A stretch of DNA of 64,000 nucleotides from VAZQ01 sp034669045 (GTDB lineage Bacteria; Pseudomonadota; Alphaproteobacteria; Rhizobiales; Xanthobacteraceae). The stretch spans positions 11,777-75,776 of the forward strand of contig JAXDOD010000127.1 of the NCBI GenBank assembly GCA_034669045.1, given 5' to 3'. A program made the position numbers and the translations under genes. This document shows, in pieces, positions 43,681 to 52,831 of the stretch. The notes under the pieces were generated by a model that had not been told where the DNA came from, did not search any database, and was given only the letters and a program-made list of their open reading frames with translations. Each line of letters starts with the position of its first letter. The stretch's first letter is position 1.

Positions 43681-45225
43681 TTAGGTCTTGCTGGCCACTT
43701 CGGCGGCATCAAGCGCGGTCGCGAGGTTTTGGTCTTCACCGTAATACCGGGCGCGATCCCAGAACCGCGGCCGGCCGATGCCGGTGGATCGATGCCGTCC
43801 GATCAGATTGCCTTGGGCGTCTTCGCCCAGCATTTCGTAGACGAACAGATCTTGCGTGATGATGACGTCGCCTTCCATCCCCATCACTTCAGTGATGTGG
43901 GTGATACGGCGCGAACCGTCGCGCAAGCGTGCCGCCTGAATGACGACATCGACCGAGGCGCAAATCATTTCGCGAATCGTGCGTGAGGGCAGGGTGAAGC
44001 CGCCCATGGTGATCATCGATTCGAGGCGGGACAGGCCTTCGCGCGGATTGTTGGCGTGCAGCGTGCCCATTGAGCCGTCGTGACCGGTATTCATCGCCTG
44101 CAACAGATCGAATGCTTCGGGTCCGCGCACCTCGCCGACGATGATGCGTTCAGGGCGCATGCGCAGGCAATTGCGGACGAGATCGCGCATTGTCACCTGG
44201 CCTTCGCCTTCAAGATTGGGCGGCCGGGTTTCCAAGCGGACCACGTGAGGCTGCTGCAGTTGCAGTTCGGCGGCGTCTTCGCAGGTGATGATGCGCTCGT
44301 CATCGTCGATGAACTGAGTCAGGCAGTTGAGCAGCGTGGTCTTGCCGGAACCAGTGCCGCCCGACACGATCGTGTTGACCCGGCAGCGGCCGACGATTTT
44401 CAGAATTTGTGCGCCTTCCGGCGTGATCGTGCCATATTTGACGAGCTGATCGAGCGTGAGCTTGTCTTTCTTGAACTTGCGGATTGTTAACGCGGGGCCG
44501 TCGATCGCCAGCGGCGGCACGATCGCATTGACGCGGGAGCCGTCGGCGAGGCGCGCGTCGCATATCGGCGAGGATTCATCCACCCGGCGGCCGACCTGGC
44601 TAACGATGCGCTGGCAGATATTGAGGAGTTGCTGGTTGTCGCGGAAGCGGATGCTGGTGCGCTGAATTTTTCCGGCGACCTCGATATAGACCGTACCCGA
44701 GCCATTGACCATGATGTCGGCAATATCGTCGCGTGCGAGCAAGGGCTCCAAGGGTCCGTAGCCGAGTACGTCGTTGCAGATGTCATCGAGCAGTTCTTCC
44801 TGCTCGGAGATCGACATCACCACGTTTTTGATTGCGATGATCTCATTGACGATGTCGCGGATTTCTTCACGCGCGGCATCGGCGTCGAGACGCGCCAGTT
44901 GAGCGAGGTCGATGGCCTCGATCAGGGCGCCGAAAATCGTACCCTTGACCTCATAGTAGCTCTCCGAGCGCCGCGTATCGACGGCGGTGGGGATAGGGGT
45001 TGAAGGCGAGGCCATTCCGGGCACGCCGGTTGACGGTCCGGGAGGGGATAGCAGCGAGGCGCCTAGGCCAGCGGATGGAATAGGCGCGCGGCCTCCCTCA
45101 GCCGGCGCGGCCGAAGCCGAAGCTGGAGCCTGAGCTGGCGCCGCTGCGGGCGCAGGTGCCGGCCGGGGCGCTTCGATTGTCTGGCCGCGTTCAGCGCCGC
45201 CGGAGTTGCCGCGTTTTCCGAACAA
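43681..45225 (-). CDS. cpaF: Pilus assembly ATPase CpaF/TadA
   Basis: A 514-residue VirB11/GspE-family hexameric ATPase that powers Flp pilus extension. A proline/alanine-rich N-terminal stretch (about residues 20-60) is followed by the N-terminal domain and the ATPase core: Walker A GGTGSGKTTLLN (about 285-296), Asp box ERIITCEDAAELQL, and Walker B RPERIIVGEVRGPEA. I place the start at a TTG (45225) because GGAG lies seven bases before it and it yields the usual (M)FGKR start. The next upstream in-frame ATG (45273) overlaps cpaE. Confidence 0.95.
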   Translation of the reverse strand: MFGKRGNSGGAERGQTIEAPRPAPAPAAAPAQAPASASAAPAEGGRAPIPSAGLGASLLSPPGPSTGVPGMASPSTPIPTAVDTRRSESYYEVKGTIFGALIEAIDLAQLARLDADAAREEIRDIVNEIIAIKNVVMSISEQEELLDDICNDVLGYGPLEPLLARDDIADIMVNGSGTVYIEVAGKIQRTSIRFRDNQQLLNICQRIVSQVGRRVDESSPICDARLADGSRVNAIVPPLAIDGPALTIRKFKKDKLTLDQLVKYGTITPEGAQILKIVGRCRVNTIVSGGTGSGKTTLLNCLTQFIDDDERIITCEDAAELQLQQPHVVRLETRPPNLEGEGQVTMRDLVRNCLRMRPERIIVGEVRGPEAFDLLQAMNTGHDGSMGTLHANNPREGLSRLESMITMGGFTLPSRTIREMICASVDVVIQAARLRDGSRRITHITEVMGMEGDVIITQDLFVYEMLGEDAQGNLIGRHRSTGIGRPRFWDRARYYGEDQNLATALDAAEVASKT

Positions 45226-45244
45226 ATTGAATCTCCAACCGACG

Positions 45245-46525
45245 TCAGGATTGCCGTTGACGCAGCTTCTCAAGCAGCGGGGTCAGCAGTGACTTCCGCT
45301 GCCGCTTGGCCTCGGAACGTCCCGTCAGCAATTGCGCTAGCTGGCGGAACGTTTCCGCGGTTCGATGGCCGGAAGAGATCTCGGCGATCATCTGTCCGTT
45401 GTTGGCGGCGGTGCCGAACATCTGCGGCTCGAAGGGAATAATTGCGACCGGTTCGTCGTCGAGGGCCTTGGCGAAATCGGCGGCTTTGATCTCCGGCCGC
45501 TTCGGAACGCCGACCAGGTTGAGGCAATAGAAAGGACGACGGTCGTTGGGACGCGACGTGCGCAGCAGGTCGACGAGATTCTTGGCGTTCCGCAGATTGG
45601 CCAGATCGGGTGCGGCCACGACCAGAATATCGTCGGCGCCGATCAGCGTACGCCGCGTCCATCCGGTCCACTGATGCGGAACGTCAAGCACGATGCAGGG
45701 GATCGTCGCCCGCAGCGAGTCGAAGATGCTCTCGAAAGCCTCGGCGCCAAAGTCATAAACGCGCTCCAGCGTTGCCGGCGCCGCCAGCAGGCTGAGATGA
45801 TCGGTGCATTTCGACAGCAGGCGGTCGATGAAGGCGGTGTCAATGCGATCGGGCGAGAACACCGCATCGGCGATGCCTTGGGGAGGATCCTGGTTGTAGT
45901 CGAGACCTGCGGTCCCAAAGGGCAGGTCCAGGTCGGTCACGACGGAATCGATATTCAGATCGCGCGCGATCGCCCAGCCGATGTTGTGGGCAATGGTGGA
46001 AGCACCGACCCCGCCCTTCGCGCCCACAACGGCGACGACGCGGCCAACCGGCTTGGCATCGGGTGCCGAGAACAGGCCGCAGATCGCGCGGACCACGTCG
46101 ATGGTGCCGATGGGCGAAATGAGATAGTCGCTAACTCCGCGGCGAACCAGTTCGCGATAGAGGACGACGTCGTTTGTTCGTCCGATGACGACGACGCGAG
46201 AGCCGGCGTCGCAGACTTCCGCAAGTTCGTCGAGACCGCCGAGGATGTCGTCTCCGCGGGCTTCGGTTTCGAGGATAATGACGTTTGGCGTCGGCGAGGT
46301 GCGGTAGGCCTCGACCGCCGCGGTCACGCCGCCCATCTGAATTTTCAGATGCGCCTTGATCAAGCGGCGGTCCTCACCGGCTGTTTGTATAGCGGCCGCC
46401 GTCTCCACGGTGTCGCAGAACGCCTGGATCGAAACCCGCGGCGCCGGAGCGATATGCTCGTCGTGGGTGACGGGTTCGGCAGGCGGAAGTTCGGTCTCGG
46501 CGGCTTGCAGGGCGTCTTTGATCAT
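45245..46525 (-). CDS. cpaE: Pilus localisation protein CpaE (TadZ-like, MinD/ParA family)
   Basis: A 426-residue protein. The N-terminal receiver-like domain lies at about 30-150 and has no complete phospho-acceptor pocket. The ParA/MinD ATPase domain starts VVAVVGAKGGVGASTIAHN (about residue 162), keeping the signature lysine but with Ala for the P-loop lysine, as usual for CpaE. CpaE positions the Flp pilus machine at the cell pole. Its ATG overlaps the cpaD stop by four bases. Confidence 0.92.
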   Translation of the reverse strand: MIKDALQAAETELPPAEPVTHDEHIAPAPRVSIQAFCDTVETAAAIQTAGEDRRLIKAHLKIQMGGVTAAVEAYRTSPTPNVIILETEARGDDILGGLDELAEVCDAGSRVVVIGRTNDVVLYRELVRRGVSDYLISPIGTIDVVRAICGLFSAPDAKPVGRVVAVVGAKGGVGASTIAHNIGWAIARDLNIDSVVTDLDLPFGTAGLDYNQDPPQGIADAVFSPDRIDTAFIDRLLSKCTDHLSLLAAPATLERVYDFGAEAFESIFDSLRATIPCIVLDVPHQWTGWTRRTLIGADDILVVAAPDLANLRNAKNLVDLLRTSRPNDRRPFYCLNLVGVPKRPEIKAADFAKALDDEPVAIIPFEPQMFGTAANNGQMIAEISSGHRTAETFRQLAQLLTGRSEAKRQRKSLLTPLLEKLRQRQS

Positions 46526-47268
46526 TTGCCAACGTCGCTGATCTTGCCTTGATCTTCTTTTGTGAAAATCGTCGCGGTAGATTCGCCCTTGCGGTATTTG
46601 TCGAGCACTGTCGTGCGGCGCGGGGTATAGGTGGGACTCTCGCCGCGCGGCTGCACCAGGTCGGCGGGATTATCCACCATGGCGGCGAGATTGCGCTGGC
46701 TCGCGCAGCCCAGGTTCCAGTAAGGCTTGTTATCGGCGTATGAAGCCTCGTAGCCAGGACCGAGATCGGCCGGCCACAAGCCGCAGGGTCCGGCCTCGGC
46801 CAGGATCTTCGGATAGCTGAGCTTAACCGTGGCCACAGCGTTGCGATTTTCCGGCTGATAAGTGCGTCCATTGACGGCGTAAAGCGGAATTCCCGAGGCG
46901 GCGAGGATCGATCTGATCTCGCGAGAGGCGTCGGCCGCGGCAAGCTCGTTGGCCGTGCCGGACGGCAGGTCGATGAGGATGCCTCCGGTCGCTTCACGCT
47001 TCCAGGCCTGGGCGAAAGCCGTCACGTCGGCGCGCTGGTAAGGGGTAAGACCGCCCCGGCTCGCACCAACGAAGACTTCGACCGTGTGGTCGCTTTCCTT
47101 GATCGTGATCGGATGGCGCTGGCGGTAGGCCGCCGGAATGCTGTCCGTGTTGTCGTGGGCGGTGAGGCAGCCGGAAAGGATCATCGTGCAACCGGCGACC
47201 AACAAGCTGCGCATGACCGCGAGCTTTCGTCCGCGTCGGTCGGCCATCCAAGGATGGAAGCAGATCAT
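46522..47268 (-). CDS. cpaD: Pilus assembly lipoprotein CpaD
   Basis: A 248-residue outer-membrane lipoprotein. The lipobox is LVAGC or MILSGC, the latter giving a mature start CLTAHDN. The CpaD domain contains DHTVEVFVGASRGGLTPYQRADV, and CGLWPADLG and NLGCASQRNLAAMV toward the C-terminus. It assists the CpaC secretin. The ATG at 47268 is preferred: AAGGA lies eight bases upstream. A GTG at 47289 would sit four bases from the cpaC stop. It is in the cpa operon between cpaC and cpaE. Confidence 0.88.
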   Translation of the reverse strand: MICFHPWMADRRGRKLAVMRSLLVAGCTMILSGCLTAHDNTDSIPAAYRQRHPITIKESDHTVEVFVGASRGGLTPYQRADVTAFAQAWKREATGGILIDLPSGTANELAAADASREIRSILAASGIPLYAVNGRTYQPENRNAVATVKLSYPKILAEAGPCGLWPADLGPGYEASYADNKPYWNLGCASQRNLAAMVDNPADLVQPRGESPTYTPRRTTVLDKYRKGESTATIFTKEDQGKISDVGK

Positions 47269-47292
47269 CGATGTTTTCCTTGTCGCCACGGG

Positions 47293-48765
47293 TCAGTTGA
47301 GATCGAAGCCGGGATTGCCGTGATAGATCTGGTTGGGATCTACGCGGCCGGGAATTCCATAGAGGCGGTTGAGACGACCGAGCAGCACGCTAGCCGGATC
47401 GCTGGGATCGGCGAAACCGTCGTCGGGGCGCGACAAGTTCTTTTGCGCGACCGCGCGCACGATATACGGTGTCACCAGGACCATCAGCTCGGTCTGGCGG
47501 TTGACGTAGTCGCGACTCTTGAACAGGGCGCCAAGCACCGGCAGCTGCATCAGTCCCGGTAGTCCGTTGATCTGCTGCCTGGTCTGTTCCTGCAGCATGC
47601 CGGCCATCGCCAGCGCGCCACCCGACGGGATTTCGATCACTGTCTCCGCGCGCCGCGTACGAATCGAGGGCACGGTCAGCGACTGCGTCGATCCTGGCGT
47701 TTGCAGCGTCATCGCGTTGTCGGTGGAGAGATCGGAAACCTCGGTCATGACCTTGAGGCTGATGCGCCCTTCCGACAGCACCACGGGAGTGAAATTCAGG
47801 CTGACGCCGAATTTCTTGAAATCTATCTGCGGCTGGCAGATCGGCGGCGAATGCGTGGTGTCGCAGCTCAAGCCGCTAGGGATCGGAAATTCGCCGCCGG
47901 CGACAAAGGTCGCGGTCTCGCCGGAAATCGCAGTGATGTTCGGCTCGGCCAGGGTGCGGATCACGCCGGCGCGTTCCATCGCCCGTATGGTGGCGGTCAC
48001 CGACTTCCAGGAGCCGACGATATTGCTGTCGCCGATGGGTTTGCCGAAGGCGGAAAAGGCGTTGCTGTTATTGAAGTTGACCACCGCGGTGCCGTAGCCG
48101 AGGCTGCCGCTGAGATCGATGCCGAGCTGCTTGATGACATCGCGCTGGACCTCGGCGACGGTCACCTTGAGCATGACCTGGTCGCGACCGCGAATGGTGA
48201 TGCTGTTGACCACTTTGGCATCGGCGCCGGCAAGCCGCGCCGCGAGGTCGAAGGCTTGCTGCGATTCACTCGGGCTGGCAGCGCTCCCAGTCAGCATGAC
48301 GCCGTCGCCGACACCTTCGATATGGATGTCCGACTCCGGCAGCGCCTGCTTGAGAGCCGCGCGGACGCCGTTGAGGTCCCGGGTGACCGCGATGTCGAAG
48401 CCCGCAATCTGCTGGCCGTCGGCGTCGAAAAAGAAGACGTTGGTTTGTCCGACGGCGACGCCGATCATGTAGGCGCGTCGCGACGACCGGATGACCGCAT
48501 TGGCAATCTTGGGATCGGCAACCAGTACATCCTTGACGTCGCGCGGCAGGTCGATCACGACCGATTTGCCGATGCCTAGGGCAACAAAGCTGGATGTATT
48601 GTCACTGCCGGCGACCGTAGCCCCTTGTGCCGGTGCGGAAACCGGCTGCGGCACGGCCTTCGCCATCCGCACATCGGCGGCGATGGCGGGAGCGAGCAAG
48701 GCAAACCCGATCACCGCGGACAGCGCTGCCGTCGGTGCCAAACGGGTCAGTGCGATGTAGGGCAT
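47293..48765 (-). CDS. cpaC: Flp pilus secretin CpaC (RcpA)
   Basis: A 490-residue outer-membrane secretin. The signal peptide ends near PAIAADV (about residue 27). A pilus-formation N-terminal domain (about 50-120; VVIDLPRDVKDVLVADPKIANAV) is followed by a BON-like part and the secretin domain with FVAGGEFPIPS, FKKFGVSLNFTPVV and GLMQLPVLGALFKSRDY. It forms the gated channel for the pilus. ATG 48765 is favoured because GAGGG lies nine bases upstream, whereas the ATG at 48774 directly abuts that GAGGG. Directly downstream of cpaB. Confidence 0.95.
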   Translation of the reverse strand: MPYIALTRLAPTAALSAVIGFALLAPAIAADVRMAKAVPQPVSAPAQGATVAGSDNTSSFVALGIGKSVVIDLPRDVKDVLVADPKIANAVIRSSRRAYMIGVAVGQTNVFFFDADGQQIAGFDIAVTRDLNGVRAALKQALPESDIHIEGVGDGVMLTGSAASPSESQQAFDLAARLAGADAKVVNSITIRGRDQVMLKVTVAEVQRDVIKQLGIDLSGSLGYGTAVVNFNNSNAFSAFGKPIGDSNIVGSWKSVTATIRAMERAGVIRTLAEPNITAISGETATFVAGGEFPIPSGLSCDTTHSPPICQPQIDFKKFGVSLNFTPVVLSEGRISLKVMTEVSDLSTDNAMTLQTPGSTQSLTVPSIRTRRAETVIEIPSGGALAMAGMLQEQTRQQINGLPGLMQLPVLGALFKSRDYVNRQTELMVLVTPYIVRAVAQKNLSRPDDGFADPSDPASVLLGRLNRLYGIPGRVDPNQIYHGNPGFDLN

Positions 48766-48787
48766 GGCGCTCATCCCTCTGGAGAAT

Positions 48788-49576
48788 TCATTTCGTTGTC
48801 GTCACGCCGAAACGCGTAATATTGATGCCGCCGCGGCTTTTGTCCGGTTTGTCGTCTTTGGGCGGCTGTGAGGCGTTGCCGTCGACTAGGCTGCGCAAGG
48901 CGAGCGACAGTGTCCCCAATTGGCGGGAGAGCGCCAATGTTTCGGCTTGACGCGGCGCGAGTTCGAGCGTGGCGGTCTTGCCAACAACGACCTTCTGGCC
49001 GTTTTTTTCCTCGATCGCCTGGTCGATCGCCAGCACGCGGACATTGCTCAGGACCGTCTCGCTGACATAGGTATCGACGCCGACGGCCTTTTCCGCTTCG
49101 CGATCGCGGCGAGAAAGGATCACGTCGACGTGGTCATTGGGAAGAATGAATCCGCCCGCGCCGGTTTCCGGGGAAATTTCGGTCGATACAGCGCGCATGC
49201 CGGGCGGCAATATCGCCGCCATGAATCCGGAGCCGTTAGCCTTGATCAGCTTCGCTTCACGGATCGGTTCGCCGGTCACGAAGGGCGATCGCGCGATTGA
49301 TCCGGACAACTGCTCGATGGCGTCGGGCTTGTCGTTTTTGCGAATGAAACTGCCGGAGGCCGCCGTCGGCCAGGTCTGCCATTGCAGCTCTTGCGCGGAA
49401 ACCGTCTGCCCAATGCCGACCTCGGTTCTGGCGACCAGGACTTCGACGGTGTCGAGCTTGGCGACCGGTTCCGGCGGCGGGGGAGCTTCTATGGGCTCTT
49501 GCCGACCTGCCAGCAGAGCGGCGATGCCGCCCGCGGCAACGGCGACGGTGAGCACAATGATACGCGCGGCTTTCAT
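48788..49576 (-). CDS. cpaB: Flp pilus assembly protein CpaB (RcpC)
   Basis: A 262-residue exported protein with an N-terminal membrane segment (about residues 4-22), an SAF domain (about 40-110; VLVARTEVGIGQTVSAQEL) and the RcpC domain (VSTEISPETGAGGFILPNDHVDVILSRRD). In the Tad system it is a periplasmic component that helps the secretin. ATG 49576 is preferred with GGAAAG upstream; the longer frame begins with TTG. It heads the cpaB-C-D-E-F-tadB-tadC run. Confidence 0.93.
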   Translation of the reverse strand: MKAARIIVLTVAVAAGGIAALLAGRQEPIEAPPPPEPVAKLDTVEVLVARTEVGIGQTVSAQELQWQTWPTAASGSFIRKNDKPDAIEQLSGSIARSPFVTGEPIREAKLIKANGSGFMAAILPPGMRAVSTEISPETGAGGFILPNDHVDVILSRRDREAEKAVGVDTYVSETVLSNVRVLAIDQAIEEKNGQKVVVGKTATLELAPRQAETLALSRQLGTLSLALRSLVDGNASQPPKDDKPDKSRGGINITRFGVTTTK

Positions 49577-49738
49577 ACGCTTACTTTCCAACTGACGCTG
49601 AGGCCGTACGGGCCACCTGAAGGCGATTTCATCACCTAAAGGTCAAAGTATGGTTAATCAGGCGTATCTAAATCGAGTTAATGATGCATTGATTTGCGTG
49701 GCCGCGCGCCCGCTTCGGACATTCTTACGCTGTCCGAT

Positions 49739-50242
49739 TCACATCCCGACCGCCTGCATCCAGGGCGTGTTGGGGTAGACGACGAGCGCTGCGGTGGCGA
49801 GCGCAATTCCATAAGGAACGCCGCCCTCCGGCTGATGCAGCCGTTCCGCCCATTCTTGACCGACGAGGATGCCCGGCATCGCCATCGCCCGGAACCGCAG
49901 GATCAAAAGGGTCAGCGCCCCTCCGAATAACGAGCCATACAGCGCATAATCCATCAGGTGGCCAAAACCGAACCACAAGGCGGTGGCTGCCGCGAGCTTG
50001 GCATCGCCGCCGCCGATCCATCCCCGCGCGAAAAAACCGAAAGCAATCGCAAGAACAATGAAGGCGGCGCCGACATGGGACGCGACCTCCGCCATGCTCA
50101 TTCCGGCGGTAAGAGCCAACAGGAAGAAACCGCCGACCATGACCAGCGAGACGCGGTTCGGGATGGTCATGGTGAGGAGATCGCTCGAGGCGGCGAAGGC
50201 CATCATGGCCGGAAACAACAGAAGCTTGATCGCCTCGCTCAT
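49739..50242 (-). CDS. cpaA: Prepilin peptidase CpaA
   Basis: A 167-residue membrane-embedded aspartic peptidase of the type IV prepilin class (A24). The catalytic aspartates are in FAASSDLLTMTIPN (D21) and GWIGGGDAKLAAA (the D of GGGDAK). It has about six hydrophobic segments. It processes the two Flp pilins encoded upstream and the TadE-like proteins. It is separated from cpaB by 162 bases that may hold a promoter for the cpaB operon. Confidence 0.92.
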   Translation of the reverse strand: MSEAIKLLLFPAMMAFAASSDLLTMTIPNRVSLVMVGGFFLLALTAGMSMAEVASHVGAAFIVLAIAFGFFARGWIGGGDAKLAAATALWFGFGHLMDYALYGSLFGGALTLLILRFRAMAMPGILVGQEWAERLHQPEGGVPYGIALATAALVVYPNTPWMQAVGM

Positions 50243-50397
50243 GACAGATCCGTTTTGTCGACGCGTGACCCACGCGGATGTACCCGCAACAAGGCTACGC
50301 CTGATGACATTGCCGTTCGGTTAGCGTGACCGGCATAAAACGGAAACTCCGCCCCGCCGAGGCGGTGGCGCCGTTTCTCAAGCAGCCGACTTCCGCG

Positions 50398-50559
50398 CTA
50401 TTTGAGCGCGGTCTGAACCGACGTGAAAGTCGTATTCAGGTTGGAGCCCAGACCTTGCACCGTGGCGATAATGGCCACCGCTATACCTGCGGCGATGAGA
50501 CCATATTCAATGGCCGTAGCGCCGGAATCGTCGCGCAGAAAACGCAAAACCTTGGACAT
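50398..50559 (-). CDS. flp: Flp family type IVb pilin, copy 2
   Basis: A 53-residue pilin precursor. A short leader (MSKVLRFLRDDSG) is cut before ATAIEYGLIAAGI; the glycine before the cut and the E at +5 are in place. The hydrophobic helix leads to the tail VQGLGSNLNTTFTSVQTALK, nearly identical to copy 1. It polymerises into the Flp fibre. It lies between copy 1 and cpaA and is separated from copy 1 by a terminator hairpin, so it probably has its own promoter or depends on readthrough. Confidence 0.93.
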   Translation of the reverse strand: MSKVLRFLRDDSGATAIEYGLIAAGIAVAIIATVQGLGSNLNTTFTSVQTALK

Positions 50560-50705
50560 CTGACATCCTCCCTCAGAAATCTGCCCCCTCATGGGCAATG
50601 TCGCCGCGATAATGTCGATACTGCAAACCTATAAACAAACGGTAAGATAGAACTTTCGGGTTTATCTCACTTTGCGCGTGCCGCTCGATCGGCCGCCATA
50701 AACGA

Positions 50706-50734
50706 AAAGGCTCCGGCAACGTGCCGGAGCCTTT
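50706..50734 (-). terminator. Hairpin terminator after Flp pilin copy 1
   Basis: AAAGGCTCCGGCA (50706-50718) and TGCCGGAGCCTTT (50722-50734) are perfect 13-bp arms around ACG, placed 24 bases after the pilin stop. On the minus strand the stem ends in CCTTT followed by TCGTTTATG. It most likely limits transcription from the strong pilin promoter into copy 2 and the rest of the operon. Confidence 0.75.
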
Positions 50735-50757
50735 GAGAATCGAAGACGGCGACGAAC

Positions 50758-50922
50758 TTATTTCAGCGCGGTCTGCACGCTGGTGAAGGTCGTATTCAGC
50801 TTCGAGCCGAGGCCCTGCAACACGGCGATGATCGCGACCGAGATGCCGGCGGCGATGAGACCATATTCGATGGCGGTCGCACCCGACTCGTCCTGCGCGA
50901 AACGTTTAATCAGCTTGTTCAT
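50758..50922 (-). CDS. flp: Flp family type IVb pilin, copy 1
   Basis: A 54-residue pilin precursor. The leader MNKLIKRFAQDESG is cut by CpaA before ATAIEYGLIAAGIS, with the conserved E at +5. The tail LQGLGSKLNTTFTSVQTALK matches copy 2 almost fully. The ATG has AAGGAG at good spacing. It is the first pilin on the transcript and is followed by a strong hairpin, which suggests that it is the major, highly expressed subunit. Confidence 0.95.
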   Translation of the reverse strand: MNKLIKRFAQDESGATAIEYGLIAAGISVAIIAVLQGLGSKLNTTFTSVQTALK

Positions 50923-51369
50923 TGGTAGCTCCTTGATCCACACGTGGCTGTCTGAGCGTGACCCCCGCAGCCGGTATGCCGACCAATCGGGATCATGGCC
51001 CACAGTATCGGGGTCGAGCTTGCACTGAGGTTAAGATCGTCTGACAATTTTAAGGTATAGGCGGCCATTGCTATTGTAGTTAACGGAGAGTTTACAAGGA
51101 TGTTTGTAGTTAAAAAGCTCTTTATTTGAAATATATATTTACGTATACATGAGATTCCGAGTACAAGGCCGGGTTTTCCTCACATTTCGGGTGAAACGCC
51201 ACGCTTCGCTAATAAAACTACTTGGAAGATTCGTGCGTCCGCCTTTAAGCCGGACGAAATCAACGCGGAAGAGACGGATGTGTTCCACCGCGGGCTTCAC
51301 GGCGCTTTAACCGGCGCGGATTGATACAGGGACTGTGCGGCGTGTCCTCCGAACAGGTCCTTGAAAAAT
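50923..51369. other. A/T-rich divergent region upstream of the pilin genes
   Basis: No gene is supported in these 447 bases. The part 51050-51160 is strikingly A/T-rich for this genome (GAAATATATATTTACGTATA near 51128-51147), as expected for a strong promoter region. TTAA-N7-TTTA at 51080-51094 is one mismatch from a CtrA box, and CtrA drives pilA in Caulobacter, but this alone is weak evidence. It serves the pilin gene to the left and the desaturase-like gene to the right. Confidence 0.5.
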
Positions 51370-52194
51370 ATGCTTCTGGAATTCTGGGCATTCATTGACG
51401 GACTTGGCCATACCTTTCTCAAGGCGCTGCCGGTTTCCATCGCTCTGGGAGCCACCTTTACCGTGCTCTCCCTGGTTTCGGCTTGCAATCCCGGCAAAGC
51501 CTGGTGGCAGAAGCGCGATCTGGTGACCGACCTCTGTTACTGGTTCATCATCCCCCTATTCACCCGCTATCTGCGCATCGGTTTGCTGGTGGTGGGCGCG
51601 GCGCTGTTCTTCGGTATTACCACCGCGGATGGGCTGATCGAATTCTATGACGACGGACACGGCCCGCTGGCTCAGCTTCCTCTCATGGTGCAAGCCGCCA
51701 TCTTCCTCATCGCCTCGGATTTTCTGCTTTACTGGATTCACCGCGGATTCCACCGGCCAATGCTGTGGAAATACCATGCGGTCCATCACTCGTCCCAAGA
51801 ACTCGATTGGATATCCGCCGCTCGCTTCCATCCGATCAATCTGTTCCTCGGAAGCGTGGCCGTCGACGTGGCGCTGCTGCTGGCGGGTATTTCCCCCAAC
51901 GTGCTGGTGTTCGTAGGCCCATTCACGACCGCGCATTCGGCATTTGTCCATGCCAATCTCAATTGGACCCTGGGCCCGTTCAAATATTTGCTCGCCAGCC
52001 CGGTCTTCCACCGCTGGCACCACACCGCTGCCGATAGGGGAGGTTCAAAGAACTTCGCCGGGACTTTCCCGGTGTTCGATATGCTGTTCGGCACTTTCCA
52101 CATGCCTCAGCACGAAACTCCCGATCACTATGGCGTGGCCGATCCGCAATTTCCGCCAAGCTTTGGTGCGCAAATCCTCTATCCATTCAGGTAG
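51370..52194 (+). CDS. Sterol desaturase / fatty acid hydroxylase family membrane protein
   Basis: A 274-residue di-iron membrane oxygenase. Histidine clusters HRGFH, HAVHH, RFHP and HRWHH (C-terminal half) are the metal ligands of the fatty acid hydroxylase superfamily. Four or more hydrophobic segments precede and separate them. Members hydroxylate or desaturate fatty acids, carotenoids or hopanoid/sterol-like lipids. The target cannot be told. ATG 51370 is used; the longer frame starts with TTG. It sits inside the tad locus between the pilin and TadE-like genes, with no clear functional tie to pili. Confidence 0.85.
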   Translation: MLLEFWAFIDGLGHTFLKALPVSIALGATFTVLSLVSACNPGKAWWQKRDLVTDLCYWFIIPLFTRYLRIGLLVVGAALFFGITTADGLIEFYDDGHGPLAQLPLMVQAAIFLIASDFLLYWIHRGFHRPMLWKYHAVHHSSQELDWISAARFHPINLFLGSVAVDVALLLAGISPNVLVFVGPFTTAHSAFVHANLNWTLGPFKYLLASPVFHRWHHTAADRGGSKNFAGTFPVFDMLFGTFHMPQHETPDHYGVADPQFPPSFGAQILYPFR

Positions 52195-52321
52195 ACCCGA
52201 CCAGGGCTCAAAACCACGCATTTGCAGTTCATTCACCATTTTGCCCTCAACTCTCCTTAGTCCTACCCGTCGGACCCTCATCTTGAGGCCGTGTGTATCG
52301 CGTAGCGTGTGGGAGAGTTGT

Positions 52322-52831
52322 ATGCCGCTTGTGTTCGAGCGTATCGGCCGCGGAGGCCGGCGTAGCGCGCTCGCCGTTATCTGCTGCATCGCCGTGACGG
52401 TCGCCGCGGGGCCCTCCGCGGGCGATACCGCGCGGCCGGCGGCCGATGTGCTCATGGTCGTACTCGATCGGGCAGAGGTGCTGAAACTCCCCGACCGGGT
52501 CGCCACTCTCGTGGTGGGAAATCCGCTGATCGCCGACGTCAGCATCCAGGCGGGAAGCTTGATGGTCGTTACCGGCAAAGGCTACGGCTCCACCAACGTT
52601 CTCGCGCTCGACCGGGCCGGCGATGTTTTGATGCAGAAAACGATCCTGGTTCAAGGCCCGCGCGACAATCTGCTGGTGGTTTATCGCGGCGTCGAAAGAG
52701 AATCCTACAGCTGCACGCCGATTTGTGAACGGCGGCTCATGCTGGGCGATAGTCCGGCATATTTCGATTCCGTGATTGCGCAAATAGGAAGCCGTACCGG
52801 CCAAGCCCAGAGCAGTTCGTCGGGGAAGTGA
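52322..52831 (+). CDS. Exported protein with CpaC-type pilus-formation N-terminal domain
   Basis: A 169-residue protein with a signal peptide (about residues 1-33) and one domain matching the N-terminal domain of the CpaC secretin: VLMVVLDRAEVLKLPDRVATLVVGNPLIADVSI and GKGYGSTNVLALDRAG. The C-terminal part has two cysteines in SYSCTPICERRL and no secretin barrel. It could bind the CpaC channel or compete for its N-domain contacts. It is in the same direction as the TadE-like genes (gap 164 bases). ATG 52322 begins the signal peptide; the longer open frame is the desaturase shadow. Confidence 0.8.
   Translation: MPLVFERIGRGGRRSALAVICCIAVTVAAGPSAGDTARPAADVLMVVLDRAEVLKLPDRVATLVVGNPLIADVSIQAGSLMVVTGKGYGSTNVLALDRAGDVLMQKTILVQGPRDNLLVVYRGVERESYSCTPICERRLMLGDSPAYFDSVIAQIGSRTGQAQSSSSGK

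Noticed and set aside
51050..51160. A/T-rich stretch as an origin or mobile-element scar
   Set aside because: No DnaA box cluster, iterons, inverted repeat ends or transposase. A strong pilin promoter explains the composition.
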